A stretch of DNA of 64,000 nucleotides from Herbaspirillum hiltneri N3 (GTDB lineage Bacteria; Pseudomonadota; Gammaproteobacteria; Burkholderiales; Burkholderiaceae_D). The translations under genes and the position numbers were made by a program. How positions within the stretch are numbered: position 1 is the first letter of the stretch; every line of letters starts with the position of its first letter. The stretch lies in NCBI RefSeq assembly GCF_001267925.1, contig NZ_CP011409.1:558001-622000 (forward strand), in the 5' to 3' direction. Below, piece by piece: positions 9,762 to 22,974 of the stretch. Below the pieces are notes generated by a model that did not search any database, was not told the origin of the DNA, and saw only the letters and a list, made by a program, of their open reading frames with translations.

Positions 9762-9846
9762 AAAAAACAAAAAAGCCCAGCAAGAGCTGAGCTTTTTTCT
9801 GGGCCACGTAGGGCATAAGGTAAAACGAAGGCCTCACAGACGAGCT
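9762..9846. repeat. ~80-bp direct repeat, copy 1 (contains terminator-like hairpin)
   Basis: Starts with an A-rich run and a hairpin AAAAAAGCCCAGC..GCTGAGCTTTTTT, then GGGCCACGTAGGGCATAAGG and GGCCTCA. An imperfect copy in the same orientation lies at 10646-10734. The hairpin is a plausible bidirectional Rho-independent terminator. Between the copies are an XRE gene and an IS3 fragment. Confidence 0.75.
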
Positions 9847-10333
9847 AAACCCATATATTCTTTCTATCTGAGTCGATGCTCAGGGCCAGATTTCGAACAT
9901 TTAGCCAGATAGATTCTGGTCGATCCATTTCTCTTGCAGCCTCTTCTGCTGCCATTACTACCAAAGGAATAGGGGCCTCATCGAGGAAATGAATGATATT
10001 CGATAGATAAAGCGCCGGTATCGTACCTGTTTTCAATATTTCACAAAGAGCGTTAGGGTCGATATCGTTCTTATAGCTAACGCTAGCATTTTTTGCTGCC
10101 ATTTCCAGGCCGCGTTTTCGAGTTCTTGGTTGAACAGTCGGTAAGTCGAACACTAGCCCGACCACTGCCATTATTTGGCAAAGAGTCTGGTAGCTGATGT
10201 CTTGTAATTGACCACTTTCAAGATCATGGATATCGGAGATCGGTACTGAAGTAAGGCTGGCCAACTGCTGTTCAGTTAAATAAAGTGCTCGCCGGCGTTT
10301 TGCAATTATCGGACCTATTTGATAGAGCCACAT
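9845..10333 (-). CDS. XRE-family helix-turn-helix transcriptional regulator
   Basis: About 162 aa from the ATG at 10333; a GTG at 10387 would add 18 residues, but the extension lies in IS-derived sequence. The N-terminal domain reads IGPIIAKRRRALYLTEQQLASLTSV..ISDIHDLESG, a Cro/CI-type helix-turn-helix. The C-terminal half (about residues 85-160) is helical and unrecognised. Proteins of this type regulate small operons, often toxin-antitoxin or HipA-like genes. No toxin partner is visible: downstream is the transposon end and upstream is IS3 debris. It may be an orphaned regulator stranded between the two direct repeats. Confidence 0.7.
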   Translation of the reverse strand: MWLYQIGPIIAKRRRALYLTEQQLASLTSVPISDIHDLESGQLQDISYQTLCQIMAVVGLVFDLPTVQPRTRKRGLEMAAKNASVSYKNDIDPNALCEILKTGTIPALYLSNIIHFLDEAPIPLVVMAAEEAAREMDRPESIWLNVRNLALSIDSDRKNIWV

Positions 10334-10440
10334 TTTCTTTATCCAGTGAATATCAGAAATTTTTATTTCGGTTATTTTGTTCTGCACAGATGAGAACTGG
10401 TTGCGTCACCGCGGGCGGTCAACGAGTTAGCCTATCATGT

Positions 10441-10623
10441 TCCGCGAGTGATGCGCTGGTGGAGCAAGCGCTCTATGCTCGCCAGCCTGAAGGTAACGGC
10501 GGCCTGATCCATCATTCCGACGGGGGATCGCAATACGTCGGGATTCGTTACATTGAAGGCCTAGCCGAAATGGCATTGCGCCATCGGTTGGCAGCCGTGG
10601 CGACAGCTACGATAACGGCTTAC
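10441..10623 (+). pseudogene. IS3-family transposase (OrfB) fragment
   Basis: Internal piece of an IS3-type DDE transposase. One frame reads DALVEQALYARQPEG..LIHHSDGGSQYVGIRY, the region holding the second catalytic Asp (HSDxGSQY). The frame then shifts near 10570, and GIAPSVG and RGDSYDN continue in another frame. No start, stop or inverted repeats were found; a dead remnant. Confidence 0.8.
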
Positions 10624-10645
10624 CGAAGAATGAATCGACTCGCCA

Positions 10646-10734
10646 CGCAAAAGAAAAAAGCCCAGCAGAAGCTGAGCTTTTTTGGGGCCACGTAGGGCAT
10701 AGGTAAAACCAAGGCCTCAAGGGCATCGCCGCTA
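10646..10734. repeat. ~80-bp direct repeat, copy 2 (contains terminator-like hairpin)
   Basis: Matches 9762-9846 in the same orientation with a few substitutions and indels. It keeps the A-run, the GCCCAGC/GCTGAGC hairpin with T-run, GGGGCCACGTAGGGCAT and AAGGCCTCA. The hairpin could terminate transcription from either side. Confidence 0.75.
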
Positions 10735-10791
10735 ATTTACTGAATAATTCGCGCTTGGTCAAATCAATCCAGTGTTGTAACGGAGGGGCCT

Positions 10792-11031
10792 TCAAAGAGT
10801 CCGTAGCACAAAAATATTCCCAAGTAGATCTGCCTCTATCAGTTCACGCTTCCCACTTGGCCATTCACGCACCATAGCGTCGGGATAATTTTGGTCTCTG
10901 TACGTAATCCAGCGACCGGCCTGTAGATGTGCTCTTGCTGCCGCTCCATCGTCATGCTCAAGCAGTTTTTCAAGGTCGAGCCAGAGATCGTCTGCTGACG
11001 AAGTCGACTGATAGTTGTTTTGGCGGCTCAT
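10792..11031 (-). CDS. Small conserved hypothetical protein
   Basis: 79 aa. The start is well supported by AAGGA six bases upstream. The sequence is soluble and acidic at the N-terminus. Its second half reads AGRWITYRDQNYPDAMVREWPSGKRE, a beta-rich pattern with a P-x-G-x-R-E turn that recurs in small bacterial proteins of unknown function. No catalytic motif is visible. It stands alone between IS3 debris and the repeat block at 11211. Function unknown. Confidence 0.6.
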   Translation of the reverse strand: MSRQNNYQSTSSADDLWLDLEKLLEHDDGAAARAHLQAGRWITYRDQNYPDAMVREWPSGKRELIEADLLGNIFVLRTL

Positions 11032-11210
11032 GTTATTTCCTTAGAATTTCCAGGTCTGCCAGAGATGGCTATGGCGTTGTGCTTTTCTACGAGTCTCCGC
11101 TAGCACATTGATAGCCTCTTCCTTGCAAGTGCATAGTTGTGTGTTGCACCAGTTTTCATACTTGTCGAAAACTAAGACTTTGCTGATCAACTTGAGTATT
11201 GGCGTTAGTT

Positions 11211-11300
11211 GCGCCACTCAATTGCATTTCAAAAGCACCAGACAATTGCAATTCAAACGCCCCACCTAGTTGCAAATAAGTGCACCACCCACTTTGCAGC
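11211..11300. repeat. Left multi-repeat block with 33-bp inverted repeat
   Basis: Contains related ~24-bp units built on GC(A/C)CCA and (C)AATTGCA: GCGCCACTCAATTGC, GCACCAGACAATTGC, GCCCCACCTAGTTGC and GCACCACCC. Bases 11244-11276 are a perfect inverted match to 16367-16399. Serial binding-site ends of this type occur in transposable elements whose transposase binds several repeats at each end. No transposase lies between this block and its partner. Confidence 0.8.
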
Positions 11301-11345
11301 GTGATTTGGCACCATTATGCCTGTCCCGAAACCTTGCAATTTTCC

Positions 11346-12515
<1,170 letters not shown>

Positions 12516-12537
12516 CAATGTCCCCTCGGGTGGCATT

Positions 12538-16047
<3,510 letters not shown>

Positions 16048-16303
16048 TTCACCCCTCCCAAGGGGTTCCATCAGCGCTACCGGCAACGAACAGTCTGTAC
16101 CCAGCCATCATTGAATTGAGCGACTCTGCCCTATACGCTTAACGAGAACCAATCTTATGTGTCGGATAACTTCGTATGCATTTTTATGTATATCAGAGAA
16201 TAGCAGTTTGACGATAAATAGCGAGTATGGTGTTTTTTGGAGGTCCGCTTTTGGCGCCGATTTCTGCCGTTTCCGGTCAATTCGATAGTGGCGCAGCCGT
16301 GCA

Positions 16304-16441
16304 AATGGTGGGACGTTTGAAATGCAATTGAGTGGTGCAGTCAAATTCAATTGGGTGGGGCGTCTGTTTGCAACTAGGTGGGGCGTTTGAATTGCAATTA
16401 CCTGGTGCATTTAGACGCAATTAGGTGGGGCAAGTGGGTGC
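16304..16441. repeat. Right multi-repeat block with 33-bp inverted repeat
   Basis: About five ~24-bp units of the form CAATT.GGTGGGGC: CAATTGAGTGGTGC, CAATTGGGTGGGGC, CAACTAGGTGGGGC, CAATTACCTGGTGC and CAATTAGGTGGGGC. Bases 16367-16399 are the exact reverse complement of 11244-11276. The stretch 16048-16303 between the kinase start and this block holds no supported gene, only the expected promoter region of the kinase operon. Confidence 0.82.
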
Positions 16442-16447
16442 AAATAT

Positions 16448-18808
16448 TCAATCAACTTCTATCTTATATCCCATAGCCTTATATCCACGCTGCCGTTTCT
16501 CCCACATTCGATAGAGTTGTGGATGGTCTAGTTCAGCATAATCGTGAATCAAGATATCAGTCTTGTCTGCATGATCACGATGTAAGCGGCCCGCATACTG
16601 TTGTAGGGTTCCCGCCCAGGAGATGGGAAGCGTCAATATCAAGGTATCAAGCGGAGCGTGGTCAAATCCTTCGCCGACCAACTGGGCGCTGGCCAACAAT
16701 AGGTGGGGTGTATCCGCAGGGAGTTCGGCCAACGCATTGATGACACTTTTTCGCTCCTTTGCTTTCATGCGACCATGGAGCATAAAGCAGGGGTGGGCGA
16801 TATTTGTGAAATAGGTGTTTAACAAATCGAGATGTTCGGTTCGTTTGGTCAAGAGCAATACTTTTCTCCCCTCACTGAGGGCGCTAATTGCATCGGCCGC
16901 AATCCGTGTATTTCGGTCCCTATCCTCTGCCAGGAGCCTGATGACTTCTTGGATGCTGGCATGTGGCGGAATCGTCGACGATGATAGATGATGAACTCGA
17001 ACCGTCAACTGTTCTGGGACATGCGCCGGTCGCTGCGCGACATGTCTTACGGGGCCGCACTGCATGAATATGATAGGGTGATGGCCGTTACTTCGAATTG
17101 GTGTTGCGCTGAGGCCAAGCACATAATGCGAGTTGGCTTGTTTCAAAACACCTTCGAAAGTTTGAGCTGATAAATGGTGAGCTTCATCGATGATGATCTG
17201 CCCATATTGACCGAGTAATTCTTGCAGATCTTCGCGACGTGCCAAGCTTTGGATAACCGCAATGTCTAGCAATCCGGTTGCTTTCTTCTTACCCGCACCG
17301 ATCAAACCGATTTTTTGTTCATCGAGTAGGACAAAAGTTCCAAGGCGCTCTTGCCATTGCCGCATGAGATCCGCACGATGAACGATCACCAGTGTGCTGA
17401 CCTGCCTGCGTGCGATGATCGCAGCTGCAGTTACTGTTTTTCCGAATGCAGTCGGCGCTATCAACATTCCAAAATCATGGGGCAGAATAGCCTCCAATGC
17501 TTCCTGCTGATCTGGCCGTAGCACACCTTGAAATGAAGCCTTCAAGACGGAGCCCTTAGAGCGCACATCTTCCAGCCGCAAGTCGATTTTGTTAGCAGTA
17601 AGTAGTGCTCTGACATCGCCCAGGCAGCCGCGTGGTAACGCCATGTGCTTTGGATGATTTTCGGCACGACCGATGACACGCGGTTTATCCCAAGTGGACA
17701 TACGCATGGCCTGTGCTTTGTAAAAATCTGGATTCGGGAAGGCGGCTAAGCGGACTAAGCGATTCATCAGTGATTGCGGTAGCCCCGCTTTTTCGATGAA
17801 TATCTGGCCAGCAATCGTGGCTATTACGGCTTTTGGCATAGTGCCCGTAAGCTTGATATTCGGCTTGGCAGGTGCTATCCATGGGGTGTCCGCGTTTTCG
17901 TCTTCCACTTCGGCATAGGCGATATCCAACGGATGTCGGTCTCCGACCAATTTGTGAAGTACCGCATCAATATAAGCTTGCGGCAGCGGCTTGATACTTT
18001 CTAAGAATCCCCATTGATCGGGCAATGGCTGTAAGTTTCCATCAACAAAAACACTACGGCCAAGGTCGCGAGGATGCTTTTGCAATGGTAGCGCGATCAG
18101 ATTGCCGAAGCCGCCCTTTGGCATGGTGTCCTGATTGGGAAATAGTCGGTCATACGACTCCAACTTCAGTTGTCGAGTACGAGCACAGGTTGCACTGATC
18201 AATGCGGTGCCGAGTCGCCTAGCATCTCGCGCTGGAGTCGGATTCGCAAAAAATAGCCACAAATGAGCCCCTTCGCCAGATCGCGAAATTTCGAGCGCTG
18301 CCGGCAAGTTGTTTTCTATGCAGGTTTGCAATACGGCCTTGGCGTCTTCGCGCCAATCTGCGTCATCGAAATCGATAGCCAGAAAATGACAGCGATCATC
18401 AGCAAGTAGAGGGTAAACGCCGGCAGTAATTTTCCCTTTGAGGTGGCTGGAAATGACCTCGTTGGTTACCGGTGCGAATAGGCTTTTCGTGCATTCGCTG
18501 CATTTGATGACCGGTTTTTGGCAGACGCCATGACGCCATTCGTTGGCACAGACCGGAGAATATCCAGGCTTACCTGTCTTTTTGCTTTCCCAGCGGATAG
18601 GGTAGACATCGTCTCTGCCCTGAAAAAGACGTCGGAAAAGCTTGATCTTCGCTTCAGGAGATAACAGGCTCGGGACGGTTGACTGGGTGTTGTTAGTTGG
18701 GTGAAGTGTATTTAGCTGCGGAATTGAAATTCCGTGCTTGACTATGAGTGCTCGGAGCATCTCGTTTTCAGCGCGCAATCGAAAGAGTTCACTATCGACC
18801 TTTGACAT
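16448..18808 (-). CDS. TOTE-type archaeo-eukaryotic primase fused to superfamily 2 helicase
   Basis: 786 aa. N-terminal coiled coil (LFRLRAENEMLRALI), then a primase-like domain with the acidic pair D146/D148 (AIDFDD) and SRSGEGAHLWLFF. A DEAD/DEAH-type helicase follows: Walker A APTAFGKT (around residue 455), IIDEAHHL (around 537), GLSATP and the motif VI region QQYAGRLHR. A CxxC pair (KCSEC) lies between the coiled coil and the primase. This domain order is that of TOTE conflict-system proteins, found in mobile regions and proposed to act on foreign or damaged DNA; the biochemical role is inference. No obvious partner gene is adjacent. Confidence 0.85.
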   Translation of the reverse strand: MSKVDSELFRLRAENEMLRALIVKHGISIPQLNTLHPTNNTQSTVPSLLSPEAKIKLFRRLFQGRDDVYPIRWESKKTGKPGYSPVCANEWRHGVCQKPVIKCSECTKSLFAPVTNEVISSHLKGKITAGVYPLLADDRCHFLAIDFDDADWREDAKAVLQTCIENNLPAALEISRSGEGAHLWLFFANPTPARDARRLGTALISATCARTRQLKLESYDRLFPNQDTMPKGGFGNLIALPLQKHPRDLGRSVFVDGNLQPLPDQWGFLESIKPLPQAYIDAVLHKLVGDRHPLDIAYAEVEDENADTPWIAPAKPNIKLTGTMPKAVIATIAGQIFIEKAGLPQSLMNRLVRLAAFPNPDFYKAQAMRMSTWDKPRVIGRAENHPKHMALPRGCLGDVRALLTANKIDLRLEDVRSKGSVLKASFQGVLRPDQQEALEAILPHDFGMLIAPTAFGKTVTAAAIIARRQVSTLVIVHRADLMRQWQERLGTFVLLDEQKIGLIGAGKKKATGLLDIAVIQSLARREDLQELLGQYGQIIIDEAHHLSAQTFEGVLKQANSHYVLGLSATPIRSNGHHPIIFMQCGPVRHVAQRPAHVPEQLTVRVHHLSSSTIPPHASIQEVIRLLAEDRDRNTRIAADAISALSEGRKVLLLTKRTEHLDLLNTYFTNIAHPCFMLHGRMKAKERKSVINALAELPADTPHLLLASAQLVGEGFDHAPLDTLILTLPISWAGTLQQYAGRLHRDHADKTDILIHDYAELDHPQLYRMWEKRQRGYKAMGYKIEVD

Positions 18809-18865
18809 ACTTTGCTCGTTTTATGAGTGCCAATGAAATGCATAGTTTGAATCGCCCCGGCACTA

Positions 18866-18983
18866 GCACTTTCCAGCCGGTTAAATACTGCTGTTCGAAC
18901 TGTACCGGAGAAACGTTGACGCGATAGGAATGGCGACGTTTCGGGTTGTAGAGCATCTCGATGCAGCTCAACACTATATGGTA
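18866..18983 (-). pseudogene. IS3-family transposase (OrfB) C-terminal fragment
   Basis: The minus strand reads IEMLYNPKRRHSY followed by SPVQFEQQYL, the conserved C-terminal signature of IS3-group transposases (normally IE.FYN..R.H...SP..FE). The rest of the element is missing. This shows that an insertion sequence once sat between the primase-helicase and the restriction locus. Confidence 0.8.
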
Positions 18984-19425
18984 CAAAATGTTGAGAGAAT
19001 CGCATCTTCAGGAGGTTTTTCCGCGACCGCGCTAGTGTTAGTGGTTATCAAATTGCTATTTGACAAGCAATTACCGACTTGGTCATTTTTATCGTTCACC
19101 GTACACCAGTGAAGTTAAAAAAAGTTCGCGTAAAGTTGCATTCTGGCATTTACACCTCAGCCGCCGTGCGTTATTTTCTTTGCAACGTAATGTGAGCGCG
19201 CAGCCCTTTGCCGATCCTAAAGCCGCACAGGCTAATCCTCCCAGAACAGTAGTCAAGGAAGATTTTTTGCGCATCTATAGGAGCCTAGAAGCGGAGGCTT
19301 GCCGGCGTGCTCTGATTCTTGACACAAGAATATTGCAACCAGGGCTATCCAGTCGGGTAAAGGAGAGGTTGGGGCTTCTCCTTTGAGCTTAGATTGGGAT
19401 AAAAGCCGCATCGCTAAACGAATTT
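18984..19425. other. Intergenic region without a supported gene
   Basis: Contains short open frames on both strands (for example 19060-19386, plus strand), none with a convincing ribosome site or recognisable domain. An imperfect regulatory-looking stretch at 19051-19072 (AATTGC..GCAATT around TTGACA) could be promoter sequence. Nothing else is visible. Confidence 0.4.
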
Positions 19426-19448
19426 CAGGTAGTGCCCGACACTACCTG
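19426..19448. promoter_or_regulatory. Perfect inverted repeat upstream of hsdM
   Basis: CAGGTAGTG, five bases, then CACTACCTG: a perfect 9-bp inverted repeat ending 34 bases before the hsdM start. It could be an operator bound by a dimeric regulator or a 5'-UTR hairpin. There is no T-run, so it is not a Rho-independent terminator. Confidence 0.6.
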
Positions 19449-19482
19449 TGATTAAAACAACTATCAGGTGGGAAGTAGATTC

Positions 19483-21408
19483 ATGAATCAGCAGAACCTA
19501 GCAGCAGAAATCTGGAATGTAGCAGACACCCTGCGGGGGGATTTTAAGCAGTCCGAGTTTGGCCGTGTCATCTTGCCGTTTGCTGTATTGCGTCGCCTTG
19601 AATGTGTGCTGGAACCTACCAAGAAGGATGTTCTGGCCCAGTACGAGTCAGTCAAGGGCTCAAGTATCGACCTCGACTTGTTGCTGCCAGCGGAGGCAGG
19701 AGCAACCTTCTATAACGTCTCTCAATTCACACTGGCCACGCTGGGCTCAACCAGTACCCGCGCCAACCTTGAAGACTATGTGTCGAAGTTCTCTGCGAAT
19801 GCTCGTCAGGTTTTCGAGCACTTCGAATTTGCCAAATGGTTGGAGAAGCTCGAGAAGGCCAACTTGCTGTTCCTGGTCGCCCAGAAATTTTCGACTATCA
19901 ACCTGCATCCCTCCGCTATCTCCAACCACGAGATGGGTCTGGTATTCGAGCACTTGATTCGCAAGTTTGCCGAGTCGGCCAATGATACGGCGGGTGAGTT
20001 CTTCACGCCGCGTGATGTGGTGCGCCTGGCCACTACGCTTGTCTTCTCCACAGACCACGATGCGCTTACTGGCGAAGGCGTTATCCGTACCGCCTATGAC
20101 TGTGCGGCGGGCACCGGCGGCTTCTTGTCGACTGCAATGGAGCAGGTAAAGGAGTGGAATCCGAACGCCAAAATCATTCCCTACGCCCAGGAGCTGAATC
20201 CCGAGACATACGCCATCTGCGTGGCCGACAAGCTGATTCAAGGCTACGACACGAAGAATATCAAGCTGGGCAACACCCTCAGTAACGACCAGCTGCGTAA
20301 TGAAAGGTTTGACTATTGCCTGGCCAACCCACCCTTCGGCGTGAAGTGGGAGAAGGTTCAGAAGGACGTCCAAGCGGAGCACGTCAACGATGGCTATGGT
20401 GGGCGCTTTGGCCCAGGACTGCCGCGTGTTGGTGATGGTTCGTTGCTGTTCCTGATGCATTTGCTGTCTAAGCGCAAGCCCGTCGATGCCAATAGTAACG
20501 GCACCCGTATAGGTATTGTGCTGTCCGGTAGTCCTCTATTCAACGGTGGCGCAGGTTCTGGTGAGAGCGAAATCCGTCGCTGGATTCTGGAGAACGATTG
20601 GCTCGAGGCCATCGTGGCTCTGCCGAACGACCTGTTCTACAACACGGGCATCGGTACATACATCTGGGTCCTAAGCAACAACAAGGCTGCTGACCGTAAG
20701 AATCTGGTTCAACTGATTGACGCCACTGGCATGCACTCCCCGATGCAGAAGTCGCTGGGCAGCAAGCGTAAGCGCTTGTCCGATGACCAGATTGACGACA
20801 TTGCACGTATCCAGGCTGCAGTGACAGATGACGGCGTGAGCAAGCTGTTTAAGACTACCGACTTTGGCTATCGCCGTATCACGGTAGAGCGTCCTCTGCG
20901 CATTCGTTTTGAGGCGACCGATGCCCGTATCGCCGCCTTCAATGAAGCCACAAGCGACACTTACGCCGAGGCTCTAACGAAGGTGAGTGGAGACTTCGAT
21001 AGCGTCGATGCCTTGCTCAAGGCTGCGGGTATCAAAAAGATGACCAAGGCCCACCTCAAGGAGCTGATGTCGAACGTCGGAATCAAGGACCCGGACGCTC
21101 AGCCCATGAAGGATGAGAAGGGCAACCTGATGGCGGACCCGGACCTTCGCGAGAACGAGAACGTTCCTCTAGGTCAGGATATCCACGAGTACTTCGCCAA
21201 GGAAGTGCTCCCGCACGTACCTGATGCCTGGATTGATGAATCAAAGAAAGACGAGAAGGACGGAAAAATCGGCATCGTCGGCTATGAAATCAACTTCAAC
21301 CGGTACTTCTATCAGTACCAGCCGCCGCGTGCTCTGAGTGCTATCGACGCGGACTTGAAGGCTATCGAGGCAGAGATTGCCGACTTGCTGGGTGAGGTGA
21401 CTGAATGA
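19483..21408 (+). CDS. hsdM: Type I restriction-modification DNA methyltransferase subunit
   Basis: About 641 aa. The start at 19483 is chosen because GGTGGGAAG precedes it. HsdM N-terminal helical domain (LAAEIWNVADTLRGDFKQSEFG), then the N6-adenine methyltransferase core with the S-adenosylmethionine motif DCAAGTGGF (about 206-214) and catalytic NPPF (about 282-285). With HsdS it methylates adenines in the recognition site and with HsdR it forms the restriction complex. It is longer than EcoKI-type HsdM (about 530 aa), with extra C-terminal sequence. The stop overlaps the hsdS start (ATGA). Confidence 0.96.
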   Translation: MNQQNLAAEIWNVADTLRGDFKQSEFGRVILPFAVLRRLECVLEPTKKDVLAQYESVKGSSIDLDLLLPAEAGATFYNVSQFTLATLGSTSTRANLEDYVSKFSANARQVFEHFEFAKWLEKLEKANLLFLVAQKFSTINLHPSAISNHEMGLVFEHLIRKFAESANDTAGEFFTPRDVVRLATTLVFSTDHDALTGEGVIRTAYDCAAGTGGFLSTAMEQVKEWNPNAKIIPYAQELNPETYAICVADKLIQGYDTKNIKLGNTLSNDQLRNERFDYCLANPPFGVKWEKVQKDVQAEHVNDGYGGRFGPGLPRVGDGSLLFLMHLLSKRKPVDANSNGTRIGIVLSGSPLFNGGAGSGESEIRRWILENDWLEAIVALPNDLFYNTGIGTYIWVLSNNKAADRKNLVQLIDATGMHSPMQKSLGSKRKRLSDDQIDDIARIQAAVTDDGVSKLFKTTDFGYRRITVERPLRIRFEATDARIAAFNEATSDTYAEALTKVSGDFDSVDALLKAAGIKKMTKAHLKELMSNVGIKDPDAQPMKDEKGNLMADPDLRENENVPLGQDIHEYFAKEVLPHVPDAWIDESKKDEKDGKIGIVGYEINFNRYFYQYQPPRALSAIDADLKAIEAEIADLLGEVTE

Positions 21409-22760
21409 GCCACTACAAATCGTACCCGGAATACAAATATTCAGGTGTTGAATGGCTGGGACAGGTGCCTGAGCATTGGGAAGTTAGTCCCATGAAGTGG
21501 GCGATTGCACGCAACGATGGTGGAGTCTGGGGTGATGACCCAAGTGGAGAGTCCGACACCCTTGTCTTGCGTTCTACTGAGCAAACTGTTGATGGTAATT
21601 GGCGGATTGAGGAGCCGGCGTACAGAGCCCTGTCGGCGGCAGATAAGGAGTTTGCCCTTTTAAAGGCGGGCGACCTGCTTGTTACTAAATCAAGCGGGAG
21701 TGCGCTGCATATAGGAAAGACAACGCTGGTTACGCCTGAAATTGAGGAAATGCAATGCTGCTACTCAAATTTCATGCAACGCATTCGTACCACGGACGAC
21801 ATTCGACCGAAACTTGCTTGGTACCTCATGAATAATGGTTTGGTTCGTGAGCAATTTGATTATCTCTCGAATACCACAACTGGGTTGGCTAACCTAAACG
21901 GAACAATGATTGGTTCTGTTCATATTGCTATTCCCCCTGACGAGGAACAAAAAGCTATCCTAGCGGCGTTGGACCGCGAAACCGCCCGCATCGACGCCCT
22001 CGTCGAGAAGAAGACTCGCTTCATCGAGCTCCTGTGCGAGAAGCGCCAAGCTCTCATCACCCATGCTGTGACCAAAGGTCTTGACCCCAATGTCAAGATG
22101 AAGGACTCAGGCGTGGAGTGGCTGGGGGAGGTGCCGGAGCATTGGACTGTTCGGCGACTGAAGTTTATTGCGCGAGTTCAAACTGGGGTGGCTAAAGGCA
22201 AAGATGTAAGTGGCAAGGAAACAGTCGAAGTTCAGTATCTTCGAGTTGCGAATGTTCAGGACGGGTATCTTGACTTGGATGAGATCGCAACAATTCAAAT
22301 CGATAAAGAAGACCTTGAGCGATACCTTCTGCAGCCTGGGGATGTATTGATGAACGAGGGCGGAGACTTCGATAAGCTGGGACGTGGCCACATTTGGAGT
22401 GGTGAATTATCACCATGCATTCATCAGAACCATGTATTCGCCGTAAGACCGCACGGTGTTAGCTCGGCTTGGTTAAATGCATTCACCAGTTCCACCGCAG
22501 CACAGTTTTATTTCATGGGGAAATCAAAGCAAAGTACCAACCTCGCATCCATTTCATCTTCTAACCTGATGGAGTTATCTGTTACCGTGCCTCCTGACGA
22601 GGAGCAACGGCGGGTACTCGCTCAGATGAAATTGGGTGTGGAGAAGCTTGATAAGTTAATTGGTAGGACAGAGCGTAGCGTCGAACTTCTCAAAGAACGC
22701 CGTTCTGCACTCATCACTGCTGCGGTAACGGGGCAGATTGACTTGCGAGAGGCTGTATGA
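21405..22760 (+). CDS. hsdS: Type I restriction-modification specificity subunit
   Basis: 451 aa. Two target-recognition domains, each introduced by the same phrase: GVEWLGQVPEHWEV near residue 11 and GVEWLGEVPEHWTV near residue 234. Each is followed by a conserved helical spacer (IPPDEEQKAILAALDRETARIDAL and the PPDEEQRRVLAQM copy). The two halves read different bipartite DNA half-sites. The start overlaps hsdM by 4 bases and the end overlaps the next small frame in the same way, so the operon is tightly coupled. Confidence 0.95.
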   Translation: MSHYKSYPEYKYSGVEWLGQVPEHWEVSPMKWAIARNDGGVWGDDPSGESDTLVLRSTEQTVDGNWRIEEPAYRALSAADKEFALLKAGDLLVTKSSGSALHIGKTTLVTPEIEEMQCCYSNFMQRIRTTDDIRPKLAWYLMNNGLVREQFDYLSNTTTGLANLNGTMIGSVHIAIPPDEEQKAILAALDRETARIDALVEKKTRFIELLCEKRQALITHAVTKGLDPNVKMKDSGVEWLGEVPEHWTVRRLKFIARVQTGVAKGKDVSGKETVEVQYLRVANVQDGYLDLDEIATIQIDKEDLERYLLQPGDVLMNEGGDFDKLGRGHIWSGELSPCIHQNHVFAVRPHGVSSAWLNAFTSSTAAQFYFMGKSKQSTNLASISSSNLMELSVTVPPDEEQRRVLAQMKLGVEKLDKLIGRTERSVELLKERRSALITAAVTGQIDLREAV

Positions 22761-22942
22761 GCAAGGGCCGTACACTGAAGCTGTATCAAGTAGACCGCTC
22801 CCTCTCTGGGCTGATTTTCGCTGACATCATGACCTGCCCTGGTCATGTCATCCCCGCGCATCGGGCGTGGCTTCCGTACCTGCTCAAGCAACTAGAGACC
22901 CAGCGCACTGGGTTCTCTTTCCAGGCCGGGCCAAACAACTAA
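22757..22942 (+). pseudogene. Truncated GIY-YIG family protein between hsdS and hsdR
   Basis: 61 codons starting in an ATGA overlap with hsdS. The opening MSKGRTLKLYQVDRSLSGL and the later QRTGFSFQAGPNN resemble the first ~60 residues of a GIY-YIG nuclease family protein often encoded in hsd operons, where RTGVYFLxG is the GIY-like strand. Translation stops exactly there, before the YIG strand and catalytic residues, so it cannot be an active nuclease. The next gene's ribosome site follows at once. Either a deletion remnant or a short protein kept for coupling. Confidence 0.55.
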
Positions 22943-22974
22943 CCAAAAAACAAACGAAAAACAGGGAGGCCCGC

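Noticed and set aside
9845..10387. XRE gene as half of a toxin-antitoxin pair
   Set aside because: No toxin-like gene on either side; neighbours are a transposon end and IS3 debris.
16304..16441. Possible CRISPR array
   Set aside because: Units are ~24 bp, imperfect, with almost no spacer between them, no cas genes, and an inverted partner at 11211-11300; better explained as transposon-end binding sites.
19060..19386. 108-aa frame (plus) and 61-aa signal-peptide-like frame (minus, 19089-19274)
   Set aside because: No ribosome site, no recognisable domain, and located in IS-derived intergenic sequence.
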